Positions 5,029 to 12,298 of a stretch of 13,310 nucleotides of DNA are shown here, piece after piece (positions within the stretch are counted from its first letter, which is position 1; every line of letters begins with the position of its first letter). The notes under the pieces were generated by a model. It saw only the letters and a list, made by a program, of their open reading frames with translations, made no database searches and was not told the DNA's origin. Source of the stretch: Rikenella sp. GTDB lineage: Bacteria > Bacteroidota > Bacteroidia > Bacteroidales > Rikenellaceae. The translations under genes were made by a program, and so were the position numbers. The stretch is from assembly GCA_029054535.1 (NCBI GenBank), contig JAIDFC010000101.1, positions 1 through 13,310 of the forward strand, in the 5' to 3' direction.

Positions 5029-6480
5029 TTAGTAGTGTAAGATTCTCCAGGTCGAAGGATAGAGGTTGTTGTAACGCCGGCCGATCCGTTTGACCCAGCC
5101 CAATGCTATGCGGTTGAAAACAACGAGATTCAGGCCCTCGCCAAAAGCCTCGGTCGGAAGAAGCGTCGTCGAAGTCCCTTTACGGAGAAATTCACGGGCG
5201 GCCGTTTCGGACAGCTCCGCCACCGGAACCGACGAGCGGTTCAGCGCATGGTAAAGCGCCAGCGTGTGTGCCGGTTTGAGCGTTCCGCGAATCATCTCCC
5301 CCAGTTGGACCCCCGAATAAAGGAGGTTGAAACGCCGGTCCAACAACCGGTTCACCGTGTCGGCCATCGCCACCGAGAAACCGTATGCCGAGCCGTCGCG
5401 TCCGGAGGCCAGCACGTCGAGCGCCGGCGAATCCGACACGAGCCATCGCTCCGCCTCGCGCCGATCGCTCGACGAAAGCGGTGTCAACCCTTTAGCGGCC
5501 GAGCGGGTTTTCTTCGGCATCGACGACGATTCGCCAACCCCGTTGCCAACGGGAAAGCCTGTTTTCCGGATCGCCGCCGCAAAAAATCCTTCGCTCCGCA
5601 CCCGATGCGGATAGAAATGCCATCCCGCAGGATCTCCGCCGGAAAGACCCGGCACGATTCCCTCCGCCGGAAGAGCCTCTCCGAACGCCAGCACCTCGCC
5701 ACCCAACGTATCCGCCACCCAACGCACATTCTCCTCGTTTTCCGCAGCGTTGAACGTACAGGTACTGTAGATCAAAACACCGCCCGGCCGCAACGCCGCC
5801 CACACGTCGCTCACGATCCGCCGCTGCCGGGCCGCACAGAGTCGCACGTTCTCCGACGACCACTCGGCGCGTGCGCCGTAGTCCTTGCGGAACATCCCTT
5901 CGCCCGAACAAGGCGCATCCACGACCACGACATCGAACTCCGACGGAAGGCGTTCGCCGAACTCCGCCGGGTCGTTCGAAACGACTGCCACGTTGCCCGT
6001 CCCCCACTTCTGCACGTTCTCGACCAGCGTTTTGGCCCGTGCGCGGATCACTTCGTTCCCCACCACGACTCCCCGTTCGCCGACGATCGAGGCCAGGTGG
6101 GTCGTCTTGCCGCCCGGCGAGGCGCACAGGTCGAGGAGTCGCAGATCCGCCGGCAGCTCGGCTTGCAATCGCCTCAACAACCGACCGACGAACATCGACC
6201 CGGCCTCCTGGACATAATACGCCCCGCCGTGAAACGCCGGGTCGGCTGTAAAGATCGGTCGTTCGGTTAGATAAATCGCCTCTCCGGGTTCCGCCCAAGC
6301 CACTTCGCCGTCGACGGAAAAGGTCTCGGGGAGCCTCTCGACAGGTTTCCGGGGGTTGAACCGCACACTGACCGGAGACTCGGCATCGAGACTCTCGACC
6401 AAGCCGGGTAAGGCCGATCCGACGCTCTCGACGAAGGCCGCGGGCAGCGGCACATAACGGTTATTTTCCGAAGCTGCCAT
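5029..6480 (-). CDS. RsmF/YebU-like rRNA cytosine-C5 methyltransferase
   Basis: This is a SAM-dependent RNA m5C methyltransferase of the NOL1/NOP2/Sun family. The closest named relative is RsmF (YebU), which modifies C1407 of 16S rRNA in E. coli. Length is 483 residues against about 479 for RsmF. SAM-binding motif I is LDLCASPGGKT (116-126). The two cysteines of this chemistry are in DAPCSGEG (Cys191, motif IV) and YSTCTF (Cys241, motif VI, expected nucleophile). After residue 340 there is an RNA-binding PUA-like C-terminal part ending in RRYNNLYPSTWRI. Its start codon lies inside the end of the upstream kinase gene (20-base overlap), implying coupled translation. The exact rRNA target is inferred from the family. 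Confidence 0.92.
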   Translation of the reverse strand: MAASENNRYVPLPAAFVESVGSALPGLVESLDAESPVSVRFNPRKPVERLPETFSVDGEVAWAEPGEAIYLTERPIFTADPAFHGGAYYVQEAGSMFVGRLLRRLQAELPADLRLLDLCASPGGKTTHLASIVGERGVVVGNEVIRARAKTLVENVQKWGTGNVAVVSNDPAEFGERLPSEFDVVVVDAPCSGEGMFRKDYGARAEWSSENVRLCAARQRRIVSDVWAALRPGGVLIYSTCTFNAAENEENVRWVADTLGGEVLAFGEALPAEGIVPGLSGGDPAGWHFYPHRVRSEGFFAAAIRKTGFPVGNGVGESSSMPKKTRSAAKGLTPLSSSDRREAERWLVSDSPALDVLASGRDGSAYGFSVAMADTVNRLLDRRFNLLYSGVQLGEMIRGTLKPAHTLALYHALNRSSVPVAELSETAAREFLRKGTSTTLLPTEAFGEGLNLVVFNRIALGWVKRIGRRYNNLYPSTWRILHY

Positions 6481-7123
6481 CGGTCTGTCGCTGTCGGATG
6501 TATTTCTCGATGCGGTCCACGATCGCCTCTCGGGCCGCCGGATCGGTTACGAGATCTTCGCGATCCACGTCGATCACCAGTTTCGGCCCGTCGTACGTTT
6601 CGATCCAGGCTTCGTAGAGCCGGTTCAACCCGTCGAGGTAGGTTCCGTCGATCGAAGCCTCGTAGACCCTGCCGCGACGCTGAATCTGACTTACGAGGGT
6701 CGGCACCGACGCCCGCAAGTAAACCAACAAGGCCGGACGCTGCAGATTGGCCACCGTAAACTCGTAGAGCTGCATATACGTCGTATAGTCGCGCGACGAG
6801 AGCAGTCCCACGCGATGCAGATTGGTGGCGAACACCTGCGCATCTTCGTAGATCGTGCGGTCCACGACCACGTGCCGTTCCGAGTCGTTCCGCGTCGCGA
6901 TCCCGTCGATCTGCCGCTGCCGTTTGCCGAGAAAGTAGACCTGAAGGTTGAAGGCCCACCGGGTCATATCTTCATAAAAATCGCCGATATAAGGGTTCTC
7001 GGACTCTTCGTACTGGGCTTCCCAGCCCAATCGGCGGCTGAGCAGCTCGGTCAGGTAGGTTTTGCCGCTGCCGATGTTTCCGGCTATCGCTATATACATG
7101 GTCCTGTGCTTGTTATGTGTCAT
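6461..7123 (-). CDS. Deoxynucleoside kinase
   Basis: It phosphorylates deoxynucleosides to monophosphates in nucleotide salvage, in the cytoplasm. With the ATG at 7123 it has 220 residues; an ATG at 7099 would give 212, and relatives often begin directly with the MYIAIAGNIG stretch. The 7123 start is preferred because it is preceded by GGAG at a normal distance and by AT-rich bases, but this is not certain. The P-loop is GNIGSGKT (residues 15-22). A DRT triplet followed by IYED corresponds to the DRS/ERS catalytic motif, and RRGRVYE looks like the arginine-rich lid. The substrate cannot be read from sequence. It overlaps the downstream methyltransferase by 20 bases. Confidence 0.9.
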   Translation of the reverse strand: MTHNKHRTMYIAIAGNIGSGKTYLTELLSRRLGWEAQYEESENPYIGDFYEDMTRWAFNLQVYFLGKRQRQIDGIATRNDSERHVVVDRTIYEDAQVFATNLHRVGLLSSRDYTTYMQLYEFTVANLQRPALLVYLRASVPTLVSQIQRRGRVYEASIDGTYLDGLNRLYEAWIETYDGPKLVIDVDREDLVTDPAAREAIVDRIEKYIRQRQTDGSFGK

Positions 7124-7194
7124 AATTAGGGGCTCCGACAGGTCGTTCCGTTCGGGTCGGCGGGTTGTTGCCGAGCGTTTTACCCGGCTCCGGG

Positions 7195-7215
7195 CCGCGT
7201 GCCCGCGGTGGGCAA
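7195..7215. repeat. 21-base repeat with small hairpin, copy 2
   Basis: Identical over 21 bases to 420-440. It sits in the 140-base gap between the prolyl oligopeptidase stop and the kinase start. TGCCC (7200-7204) pairs with GGGCA (7210-7214). A second stem, GGCTGT/ACAGCC (7218-7223 with 7237-7242), lies next to it, so the pair may act as a processing or termination signal for the oligopeptidase transcript. Confidence 0.55.
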
Positions 7216-7258
7216 TGGGCTGTGTCTGCTTCAATAACAGCCTGAGCAACCGTACCTG

Positions 7259-7266
7259 CAAACCTA
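7259..7266 (-). promoter_or_regulatory. Possible -7 element for the kinase-methyltransferase pair
   Basis: On the minus strand these bases read TAGGTTTG, matching TAnnTTTG, and overlap the oligopeptidase stop codon. No TTTG is found 19 bases upstream. If used, it gives a leader of about 130 bases containing the repeat at 7195-7215. Confidence 0.25.
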
Positions 7267-9411
7267 CTCGACCAACTCCCGGACCCCCGCATTCCACAGG
7301 AAGAACGACCAGATGTCGGCCTGTTCCTGGATCGATTTCGAGATCGGTTTCCCCGCTCCGTGTCCCGCCTCCGACTCGACCCGCAACAGGATCGGAGCAT
7401 CGCACCCCGAAGCCGTCTGTGCCGCCTGGAGCGTCGCTCCGAACTTGAACGAGTGGGCCGGAACCACCCGGTCGTCATGATCCGCCGTCATGATGAGCGT
7501 CGGCGGATAGCACGTCCCGGTCTTGATGTTGTGCAGCGGCGAGTACTTATATAGGTACGGGAAATCCTCCGCATTGTCCGCGCTGCCGTACTCTACGACC
7601 CACCCCCAGCCGATCGTAAAGCGGTGATAACGCAGCATGTCCAGTACCCCGACCATCGGGAAGGTCGCGCAGTAGAGGTCCGGCCGCTGCGTGAGGCAAG
7701 CCCCCACCAGCAATCCGCCGTTCGAACCGCCCGCGATGGCCAGCTTCTTCGACGAGGTGTATTTTTCGGCAATCAGATACTCGGCCGCCGCGATGAAGTC
7801 GTCGAAAACATTCTGCTTTTTCTCCAGCATCCCCGCGCGGTGCCACGCCTCGCCATACTCGCCTCCGCCGCGGATATTGGCCAGCGCGTAGATCCCGCCC
7901 TGCTCCAGCAGCAGGATGTTCGAAGCCGAGAAACCCGGCGTGCGGCTGATGTTGAACCCGCCGTAGGCATAGAGGTAGACCGGATTCGATCCGTCGCGCT
8001 TCAGCCCCTTTTTGTAGACCAGGAACATCGGGATCCGCGTGCCGTCTTTCGACGGGTAGAAGACCTGTTCGACCGTGAAAGCCGAGACGTCGAAGTTCAC
8101 CCGCGTCTCGTGGTACAGGGTCGAAGTCCCGTCCGCGATCGAGTACCGATAGGAGGTCGGCGGCATGTTGAAGCTGCTGAAGCCGTAGAACACCTCGGTA
8201 TCTTCCGCCTTTCCGCCGAAACCGCCGGCCGTTCCGATCCCCGGCAGCGCGATCTCGCGCACCCGACAGCCTGTCATATCATATTGATATACCCGACTCG
8301 AAGCGTCTTTCAGATACCCCGCGAAGATCGATCCGCCGGCCGTCGTGGCCCACTCCAGCAAATTCTCCGACTCCGGAATCACGTTCCGCACGGTCGCCGC
8401 AGGATCCGCCGCTCCGAGGTCCGCCGCCACCAGCCGGAAGTTCGGCGCGCCGTCGTTCGTCAACACGTAAACCGTGTCCCCCACGCAGTCGATGATCGAG
8501 TAGTCGTTGGCAAACCCCTCGAACAGCGTTTTGAACGGCGCGTTCGGCACGGTCTGATTCTTATAGAGTATCTCGTTGCCGCTGGTCCCCTCCGACGAGA
8601 CGATGAAGAGCCACCGGTTGTCGTTGCTCACGAACCCCGAGAAGTACCGCAGCGGATGGGCCCGATCCTCGTAAATAAGCACGTCTTCGGCCTGCGAGGT
8701 GCCTAATTTGTGGAAGTAGACCTTTTGATATTCATTTTTCGCGGAATATACGCCGCTGCCCTCCGCCGGCGCGTCGTAGGCGCTATAGTAGAATCCGCCC
8801 TCGCCCCAGCTGGCGCCGCTGAACTTCACCCACTCGATCTTATCCGCGAGTTGTTTGCGCGTGGCCACTTCCATCACGCGGATCTCGACCCAGTCCGAGC
8901 CCGACCGGGCCACCGAGTAGGCGGCATACCGGTCGTCCTGCGAGAAGGTTACGGTGTTCAGGGCCGCCGTTCCGTTTTCGGACAAGGCGTTCGGGTCCAG
9001 AAAGACGGCCGGTTCGCCCTCCAGCCCTTTCTGATAGTACAGCACGCTCTGGTTCTGCAGCCCGTCGTTCTTATAAAAGAAGTAGTACTCGCCCACCCGA
9101 AACGGCGTTCCCTCTTTCGGGTAGTCGTAAAGCCGGGTCAACCGCTCCCGGATCCGATCGCGATAGGGGATCTGAGCCAGGTAGTCCTGCGTTACGGCAT
9201 TCTCGGCCACCACCCACGCGGCGGTCTCGGCCGAGCGGTCGTCTTCGAGCCACCGGTACGGATCCCGGACGATCGTCCCGTGGTAATCGTCCTGTACGGC
9301 GGTATCCATCCGCGCCACAGGATAAGGTTGCGTTTTGATCTTCATGGTCGTCCGACTACAGCCGGTTGTTAAGGCAAGCGCGGCCAGGCCGCATAAAATA
9401 TAGGATTTCAT
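7264..9411 (-). CDS. Prolyl oligopeptidase family (S9A) serine peptidase, predicted lipoprotein
   Basis: It cleaves short peptides after proline, using an N-terminal beta-propeller that limits access to an alpha/beta-hydrolase domain. The 715 residues match the family (pig enzyme 710). The catalytic triad is visible: Ser563 in GGSNGG, Asp646 in ADHDDRVVP and His684 in EAGHGAGKP. Arg648 corresponds to the conserved substrate-binding Arg. The propeller spans roughly residues 40-440, and the hydrolase begins near YLYAYGGF. The N-terminus has a short hydrophobic signal with LTTGC (Cys18), a slightly unusual lipobox, suggesting a lipid-anchored periplasmic enzyme. No acidic stretch follows the Cys, so surface export is not indicated. 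It is divergent from the lipocalin gene and has its own upstream region. Confidence 0.95.
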   Translation of the reverse strand: MKSYILCGLAALALTTGCSRTTMKIKTQPYPVARMDTAVQDDYHGTIVRDPYRWLEDDRSAETAAWVVAENAVTQDYLAQIPYRDRIRERLTRLYDYPKEGTPFRVGEYYFFYKNDGLQNQSVLYYQKGLEGEPAVFLDPNALSENGTAALNTVTFSQDDRYAAYSVARSGSDWVEIRVMEVATRKQLADKIEWVKFSGASWGEGGFYYSAYDAPAEGSGVYSAKNEYQKVYFHKLGTSQAEDVLIYEDRAHPLRYFSGFVSNDNRWLFIVSSEGTSGNEILYKNQTVPNAPFKTLFEGFANDYSIIDCVGDTVYVLTNDGAPNFRLVAADLGAADPAATVRNVIPESENLLEWATTAGGSIFAGYLKDASSRVYQYDMTGCRVREIALPGIGTAGGFGGKAEDTEVFYGFSSFNMPPTSYRYSIADGTSTLYHETRVNFDVSAFTVEQVFYPSKDGTRIPMFLVYKKGLKRDGSNPVYLYAYGGFNISRTPGFSASNILLLEQGGIYALANIRGGGEYGEAWHRAGMLEKKQNVFDDFIAAAEYLIAEKYTSSKKLAIAGGSNGGLLVGACLTQRPDLYCATFPMVGVLDMLRYHRFTIGWGWVVEYGSADNAEDFPYLYKYSPLHNIKTGTCYPPTLIMTADHDDRVVPAHSFKFGATLQAAQTASGCDAPILLRVESEAGHGAGKPISKSIQEQADIWSFFLWNAGVRELVE

Positions 9412-9448
9412 AAACGATTGATTTTCCGTTTCTCCGCATTTCAGGTAG

Positions 9449-9456
9449 TAAATGTA
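9449..9456 (-). promoter_or_regulatory. Possible -7 element for the oligopeptidase gene
   Basis: On the minus strand the bases read TACATTTA, one mismatch from TAnnTTTG, 38 bases before the start codon. No convincing -33 box was seen. Confidence 0.3.
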
Positions 9457-9531
9457 CTCTTTTTTCGGGGGATATCCGCACTCGGAGGTCCATTTAAACC
9501 GAAACCGAACGAACGATCGACTCTTTTTCGC

Positions 9532-9539
9532 TATATTTA
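9532..9539 (+). promoter_or_regulatory. Possible -7 element for the lipocalin gene
   Basis: TATATTTA has one mismatch from TAnnTTTG, and lies 37 bases before the start codon. No TTTG lies 19 bases upstream. It shares the 165-base divergent gap with the oligopeptidase promoter region. Confidence 0.3.
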
Positions 9540-9576
9540 CGACGGATTAATCGACTCGAAAAAAAGTTACAGAACC

Positions 9577-9942
9577 ATGAAAGTTTCCATCTTTTCATTA
9601 ACGACAGCTCTCGGGGCAGCTATTTTCTCGATCTCTTGCGACTCGACGATCGGGGCGATCGAGGGGGCATGGACCGAACCGAACCCGATCGATCCCGCGA
9701 CGCAGCAAGGCTTTCGACTGCATCCGGACGGAACGGCGGAGTCGATCGGCATGGAAACGCTAGTGTTCCAGGGCTGGAGCTTGGCGGATGACCGCACGCT
9801 GGTCCTCACGGGCGAAAGCATCGGAAACGGGCGGACGATTCCGGTGGCGGATACGCTGACGATCGAACGACTGGATGCCGATTCGTTGGTTTTGTCGGAT
9901 GGGACGGGAACGGCGGTGTGGCGCCTCGGACGGGAGAAATAA
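9577..9942 (+). CDS. Small lipocalin-like lipoprotein
   Basis: This 121-residue protein resembles the Bacteroidetes lipocalin-like family PF12702. The telling pattern is IEGAWTEP near residue 28, then GFRLHPDGTAESIGMETLVFQGW, LVLTGESIGNG and DTLTIERLDADSLVLSD. The N-terminus is a hydrophobic signal ending in FSISC, so Cys21 is a likely lipidation site and the protein probably sits in the periplasm or outer membrane. The start at 9577 was chosen because the signal peptide begins there; the open frame extends upstream but only adds promoter-region codons. The ligand and function of this family are not established. No gene partner is evident on the same strand. Confidence 0.85.
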   Translation: MKVSIFSLTTALGAAIFSISCDSTIGAIEGAWTEPNPIDPATQQGFRLHPDGTAESIGMETLVFQGWSLADDRTLVLTGESIGNGRTIPVADTLTIERLDADSLVLSDGTGTAVWRLGREK

Positions 9943-10155
9943 ACGATTCGTACACGCGATTCCGGTCCGCGTGCTCGTGGCGGGCGGCGACGCTCTGTAT
10001 TCGGAATCGAGACTTCACGCCCGACAACCCGGCTGGAGTGCCTGCGGCACCGTTGCTTCCTGGAATAGGAAGAAGGGACACTCTATTCGGCTACCGACTC
10101 TACTTATTCGGCTGCGCGCCCACTCCAAAACCTGCTCTCCCCTCTACAAACACAG
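9943..10155 (+). other. Short gene-free stretch after the lipocalin gene
   Basis: No gene was recognised. A small hairpin (GTGCC/GGCAC, 10038-10050) and a weak TTCC/GGAA inverted repeat follow, with no T-tract. The nearest clear terminator is at 10156-10188. Confidence 0.5.
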
Positions 10156-10188
10156 AACGCCCCGAAGCATGATTTGCTTCGGGGCGTT
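10156..10188. terminator. Rho-independent terminator, probably bidirectional
   Basis: AACGCCCCGAAGC (10156-10168) pairs perfectly with GCTTCGGGGCGTT (10176-10188) around a 7-base loop. On the plus strand it runs into TTTTCGTTT; on the minus strand into a weaker T-containing stretch. It lies between the lipocalin gene (plus) and the small phage-like cassette (minus), and could stop both. Confidence 0.8.
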
Positions 10189-10209
10189 TTCGTTTCGGAG
10201 GCTCCTCCC

Positions 10210-10235
10210 GACACGGCGCGCGCCGCGCCGGTGTC
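10210..10235 (-). other. GC-rich hairpin at the end of the small cassette
   Basis: GACAC and GGCGC (10210-10214, 10215-10219) pair with GCGCC and GTGTC (10225-10229, 10231-10235), with one bulged base. It overlaps the stop codon of the 64-aa gene and precedes the terminator on the minus strand. Confidence 0.4.
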
Positions 10236-10428
10236 AGGACGCTTCGGCCGGGACCTCCGTGTGCAGGTAACGCAGATAGCTGTGATAACAGATCCCGAAC
10301 TGCGGGTAGACATACTTGCGCCACACCCATTTGTAGCAACGGTCGTGTCGTTCCGGTTCGTAATGCTGGGCGGTGAGCTCCTGCAAAGCCTTCGCCCGTT
10401 TGTAGTATCCTTTTTTGTTATAGGCCAT
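10234..10428 (-). CDS. Small basic Tyr-rich protein, phage-type, function unknown
   Basis: The product is 64 residues with ten tyrosines, many Lys and Arg, and several His and Trp. It begins MAYNKKGYYKRAKALQEL. From memory, short proteins starting with similar MAYNKK/YKR patterns occur in Bacteroidetes phage and plasmid regions, but no named family can be given. The 45-base gap after the Gam-like gene and the shared strand suggest one transcript. The basic and aromatic content would suit a nucleic-acid-binding role; this is only a guess. The last codons lie in a GC-rich hairpin (10210-10235). Confidence 0.6.
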   Translation of the reverse strand: MAYNKKGYYKRAKALQELTAQHYEPERHDRCYKWVWRKYVYPQFGICYHSYLRYLHTEVPAEAS

Positions 10429-10473
10429 GACGATAAGTTTTTGAATAGTTAAACAGTTCCCAGAATGTCGAGG

Positions 10474-11037
10474 TTAGAGCACGACGAATCGGTCTTCGCG
10501 GACGATTTCGACGCCGTGGGCGGCGAGAAGCTGGCGGACCATTTTGTCCCCGCATCCGTAGAGTTCGGCGAAGTCGCACGAACGGCGGACATAGGCCGGC
10601 GGAAGCTGGTTCGCGAGTTCGATCCGCTCGGCGGTGGGGAGCGGCCGACCGTTTTTGATCGGTTTGGCCGCTCCGGCTTTGACGGTGAGCGTACCGCTGT
10701 CGAGCTCGAGCCGACCGTCGGCGAAATCGCCGAGGTGGGTCCGACCGAAGGCTTCGATGATCCGTTCGGCTTCGGCCATCTGGGCCTCGGATTCCTGTTT
10801 GGCGTTTCGGGCCGTACGATAGAGGGCGATCGCTTGTTCGGCTTCCTGGAGGGTTACGGGAGGTGTGTTCATCTGTTTGTTTTTTAATGGATTAGGACTT
10901 ATCGTGCGTTCGATCCAGGTCGAATCGTCGACACGTTCGTAACGGACTTTCAGGCCTTTCCGGTCGCGCTTGACCCGGTCGAGCAACGCCTGCGCTTCGT
11001 CGCGATGCTCGTAGGCCCGGTCGATGAGCCAGCTCAT
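10474..11037 (-). CDS. Mu Gam-like host-nuclease inhibitor with an extra N-terminal segment
   Basis: Phage Mu Gam (PF07352) binds DNA ends and protects them from host exonucleases. The match is by remembered pattern: a helical coiled-coil-like part rich in Gln, Glu and Ala, then GRLELDSGTLTVKAG, then LPPAYVRR, and a C-terminus GVEIVREDRFVV, like the GTI/G-P block, LP-YVR and GI-VV-FFV end of Gam-family proteins. The frame is 187 residues from the ATG at 11037, which overlaps the previous stop codon as ATGA. An internal ATG at 10872, preceded by an A-rich stretch, would give a 132-residue protein that fits Gam alone. Residues 1-55 then look like a separate small phage protein read into Gam. 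Family assignment is moderate; homology search would settle it. Confidence 0.55.
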   Translation of the reverse strand: MSWLIDRAYEHRDEAQALLDRVKRDRKGLKVRYERVDDSTWIERTISPNPLKNKQMNTPPVTLQEAEQAIALYRTARNAKQESEAQMAEAERIIEAFGRTHLGDFADGRLELDSGTLTVKAGAAKPIKNGRPLPTAERIELANQLPPAYVRRSCDFAELYGCGDKMVRQLLAAHGVEIVREDRFVVL

Positions 11038-11201
11038 CGGAGGTCGTTTTTCGGTCGGTCGACGACGATCCGCCGGGTGGGATTGAGTTTCCGAGCCACC
11101 TCTTCGGCTCGGGGCAGGGCGCTCGTACGTAAGGGCGCGCTACAGAGAAGCAGGTTCCATAGTTTCTTCATCGGTCGCATGTTTGAATCGTTTTGCGTCA
11201 T
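11034..11201 (-). CDS. 55-residue leader protein of the phage-like cassette
   Basis: It ends RRIVVDRPKNDLR, and its stop overlaps the next gene's start in an ATGA, so the two are probably translationally coupled. The start is uncertain: ATGs at 11201, 11180 and 11171 are all in frame. 11201 is chosen because it lies just downstream of the promoter pair. A frame continuing upstream to 11297 would read through those promoters and is unlikely. No family was recognised. Confidence 0.45.
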   Translation of the reverse strand: MTQNDSNMRPMKKLWNLLLCSAPLRTSALPRAEEVARKLNPTRRIVVDRPKNDLR

Positions 11202-11223
11202 ACTTTTCAGTCGTTTCACAGCA

Positions 11224-11278
11224 CAAATATAATACATTTTATATTCACAAAAATACTTTTTGTAGAATAAACGACAAG
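11224..11278 (-). promoter_or_regulatory. AT-rich tandem promoter for the phage-like cassette
   Basis: Two full -7 matches are present on the minus strand, 24 bases apart: TATTTTTG (11248-11255) and TATATTTG (11224-11231). The distal one has CTTG at 11275-11278, exactly 19 bases upstream, close to the -33 TTTG. The stretch is much richer in A and T than its surroundings. Starts would fall near 11241 and 11217, just ahead of the ATG at 11201. Confidence 0.6.
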
Positions 11279-11357
11279 GTATGACACATTTTTTCAATCC
11301 CTTCTGAGACCCAGAAGATTACACAAAACATGCTGTATTTCAATCCAATACACAAAA

Positions 11358-11390
11358 CTTAAGGCGATCGCAAAATGCGATCGCCTTAAG
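11358..11390 (-). terminator. Strong terminator after nth
   Basis: A 15-bp perfect stem (11358-11372 with 11376-11390) with a 3-base loop; each arm contains GCGATCGC. On the minus strand it is followed by TTTT (11354-11357), so it terminates the nth transcript, which ends 49 bases before the stem. Confidence 0.85.
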
Positions 11391-11438
11391 AATCAGAAGA
11401 ATACTTCATGTAGTATTTTGACAGGGGAAAAATCCGCC

Positions 11439-12110
11439 TCAAGATTTCGCAGGCTCTCCACCCTCGCCCGCCCGCACCTCTCGCTGCCGCTGCCGACACC
11501 AAGCAGACACCCCGCACGTCTCGCACCGCGGAGACCGCGCCGTGCAGACATACCGCCCATGCAAGATCAACCAATGATGCGCCCGCCCCAAAAGCTCAGC
11601 CGGGATATGCGCCACGAGTTTCCGCTCCGTTTCGAGCGGACTCTTCGACCGGGTCGTGAGCCCGAGCCGCTCGGCCACCCGGAACACATGCGTATCGACA
11701 GCCATCGCCGGCTTTCCGTACACGATCGACACGATCACATTGGCCGTCTTGCGCCCCACCCCTTGCAACGTAGTGAGCTCCTCGACCGTATCCGGAACGC
11801 GCCCCCCGTACGCCTCCTCCAACCGCCGGGCCATCGCCACCAGGTGTTCGGCCTTGGCGTTCGGATACGAAACCGACTTCACGTACTCGAACACCTCCTC
11901 CGGCTCGGCCGCAGCCAGCCGACCCGCATCCGGAAACCGCTCGAACAAGGCCGGCGTAACCAGGTTCACCCGCTTGTCGGTACACTGCGCCGACAGCATC
12001 ACGGCCACCAACAGCTCGAAAGGGGTTCGATAATGGAGTTCGGTGTCGGCCTCGGGCATATTTTCCGAAAACCAGCCGATGATACCGGCAAAGCGTTCTT
12101 TGATCGTCAT
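11439..12110 (-). CDS. nth: Endonuclease III (DNA glycosylase/AP lyase)
   Basis: It removes oxidised pyrimidines from DNA and nicks the resulting abasic site in base-excision repair. The 223-residue product has the family's main features: the helix-hairpin-helix LQGVGRKTANVI with catalytic Lys121, the VDTHVFRV motif with catalytic Asp139, and an iron-sulfur loop of cysteines 189, 196, 199 and 205 with spacing C-X6-C-X2-C-X5-C. The extra C-terminal tail (QREVRAGEGGEPAKS) is short. It has its own promoter (12136-12143) and terminator, so it is probably a single-gene unit. Confidence 0.97.
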   Translation of the reverse strand: MTIKERFAGIIGWFSENMPEADTELHYRTPFELLVAVMLSAQCTDKRVNLVTPALFERFPDAGRLAAAEPEEVFEYVKSVSYPNAKAEHLVAMARRLEEAYGGRVPDTVEELTTLQGVGRKTANVIVSIVYGKPAMAVDTHVFRVAERLGLTTRSKSPLETERKLVAHIPAELLGRAHHWLILHGRYVCTARSPRCETCGVSAWCRQRQREVRAGEGGEPAKS

Positions 12111-12135
12111 GGTTTCTCTACTGGCTGTTTTGCCA

Positions 12136-12143
12136 CAAAAATA
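12136..12143 (-). promoter_or_regulatory. Candidate -7 element for nth
   Basis: On the minus strand it reads TATTTTTG, a full match to TAnnTTTG, 25 bases before the start codon. The -33 position shows GTTA rather than TTTG. Confidence 0.5.
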
Positions 12144-12298
12144 CGCTTTTTCTGCCGTTCTTTAACGACGGTAAGGGATCCTTTCATTACTCCTCGCCGG
12201 CTGGAGGCAACGATGAAAAGGCAAACAGACCCGAGTCGAGCCATGATCTCACCAACAGGACCTGCACCTGAGCGCAAGACGAAAAACCCGCACCGTAG

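Noticed and set aside
7124..7263. tRNA or other known RNA gene in the gap before the kinase
   Set aside because: GGTTG and CAACC ends are present, but no cloverleaf, anticodon arm or T-arm consensus could be found.
11202..11297. Upstream extension of the 55-residue gene to 87 residues
   Set aside because: The added codons run through both promoter boxes, so the longer start would not lie on the predicted transcripts.
11301..11317. Terminator at the CTTCTG/CAGAAG hairpin
   Set aside because: The stem is only 6 bp and neither strand has a T-tract after it; the strong terminator is at 11358-11390.
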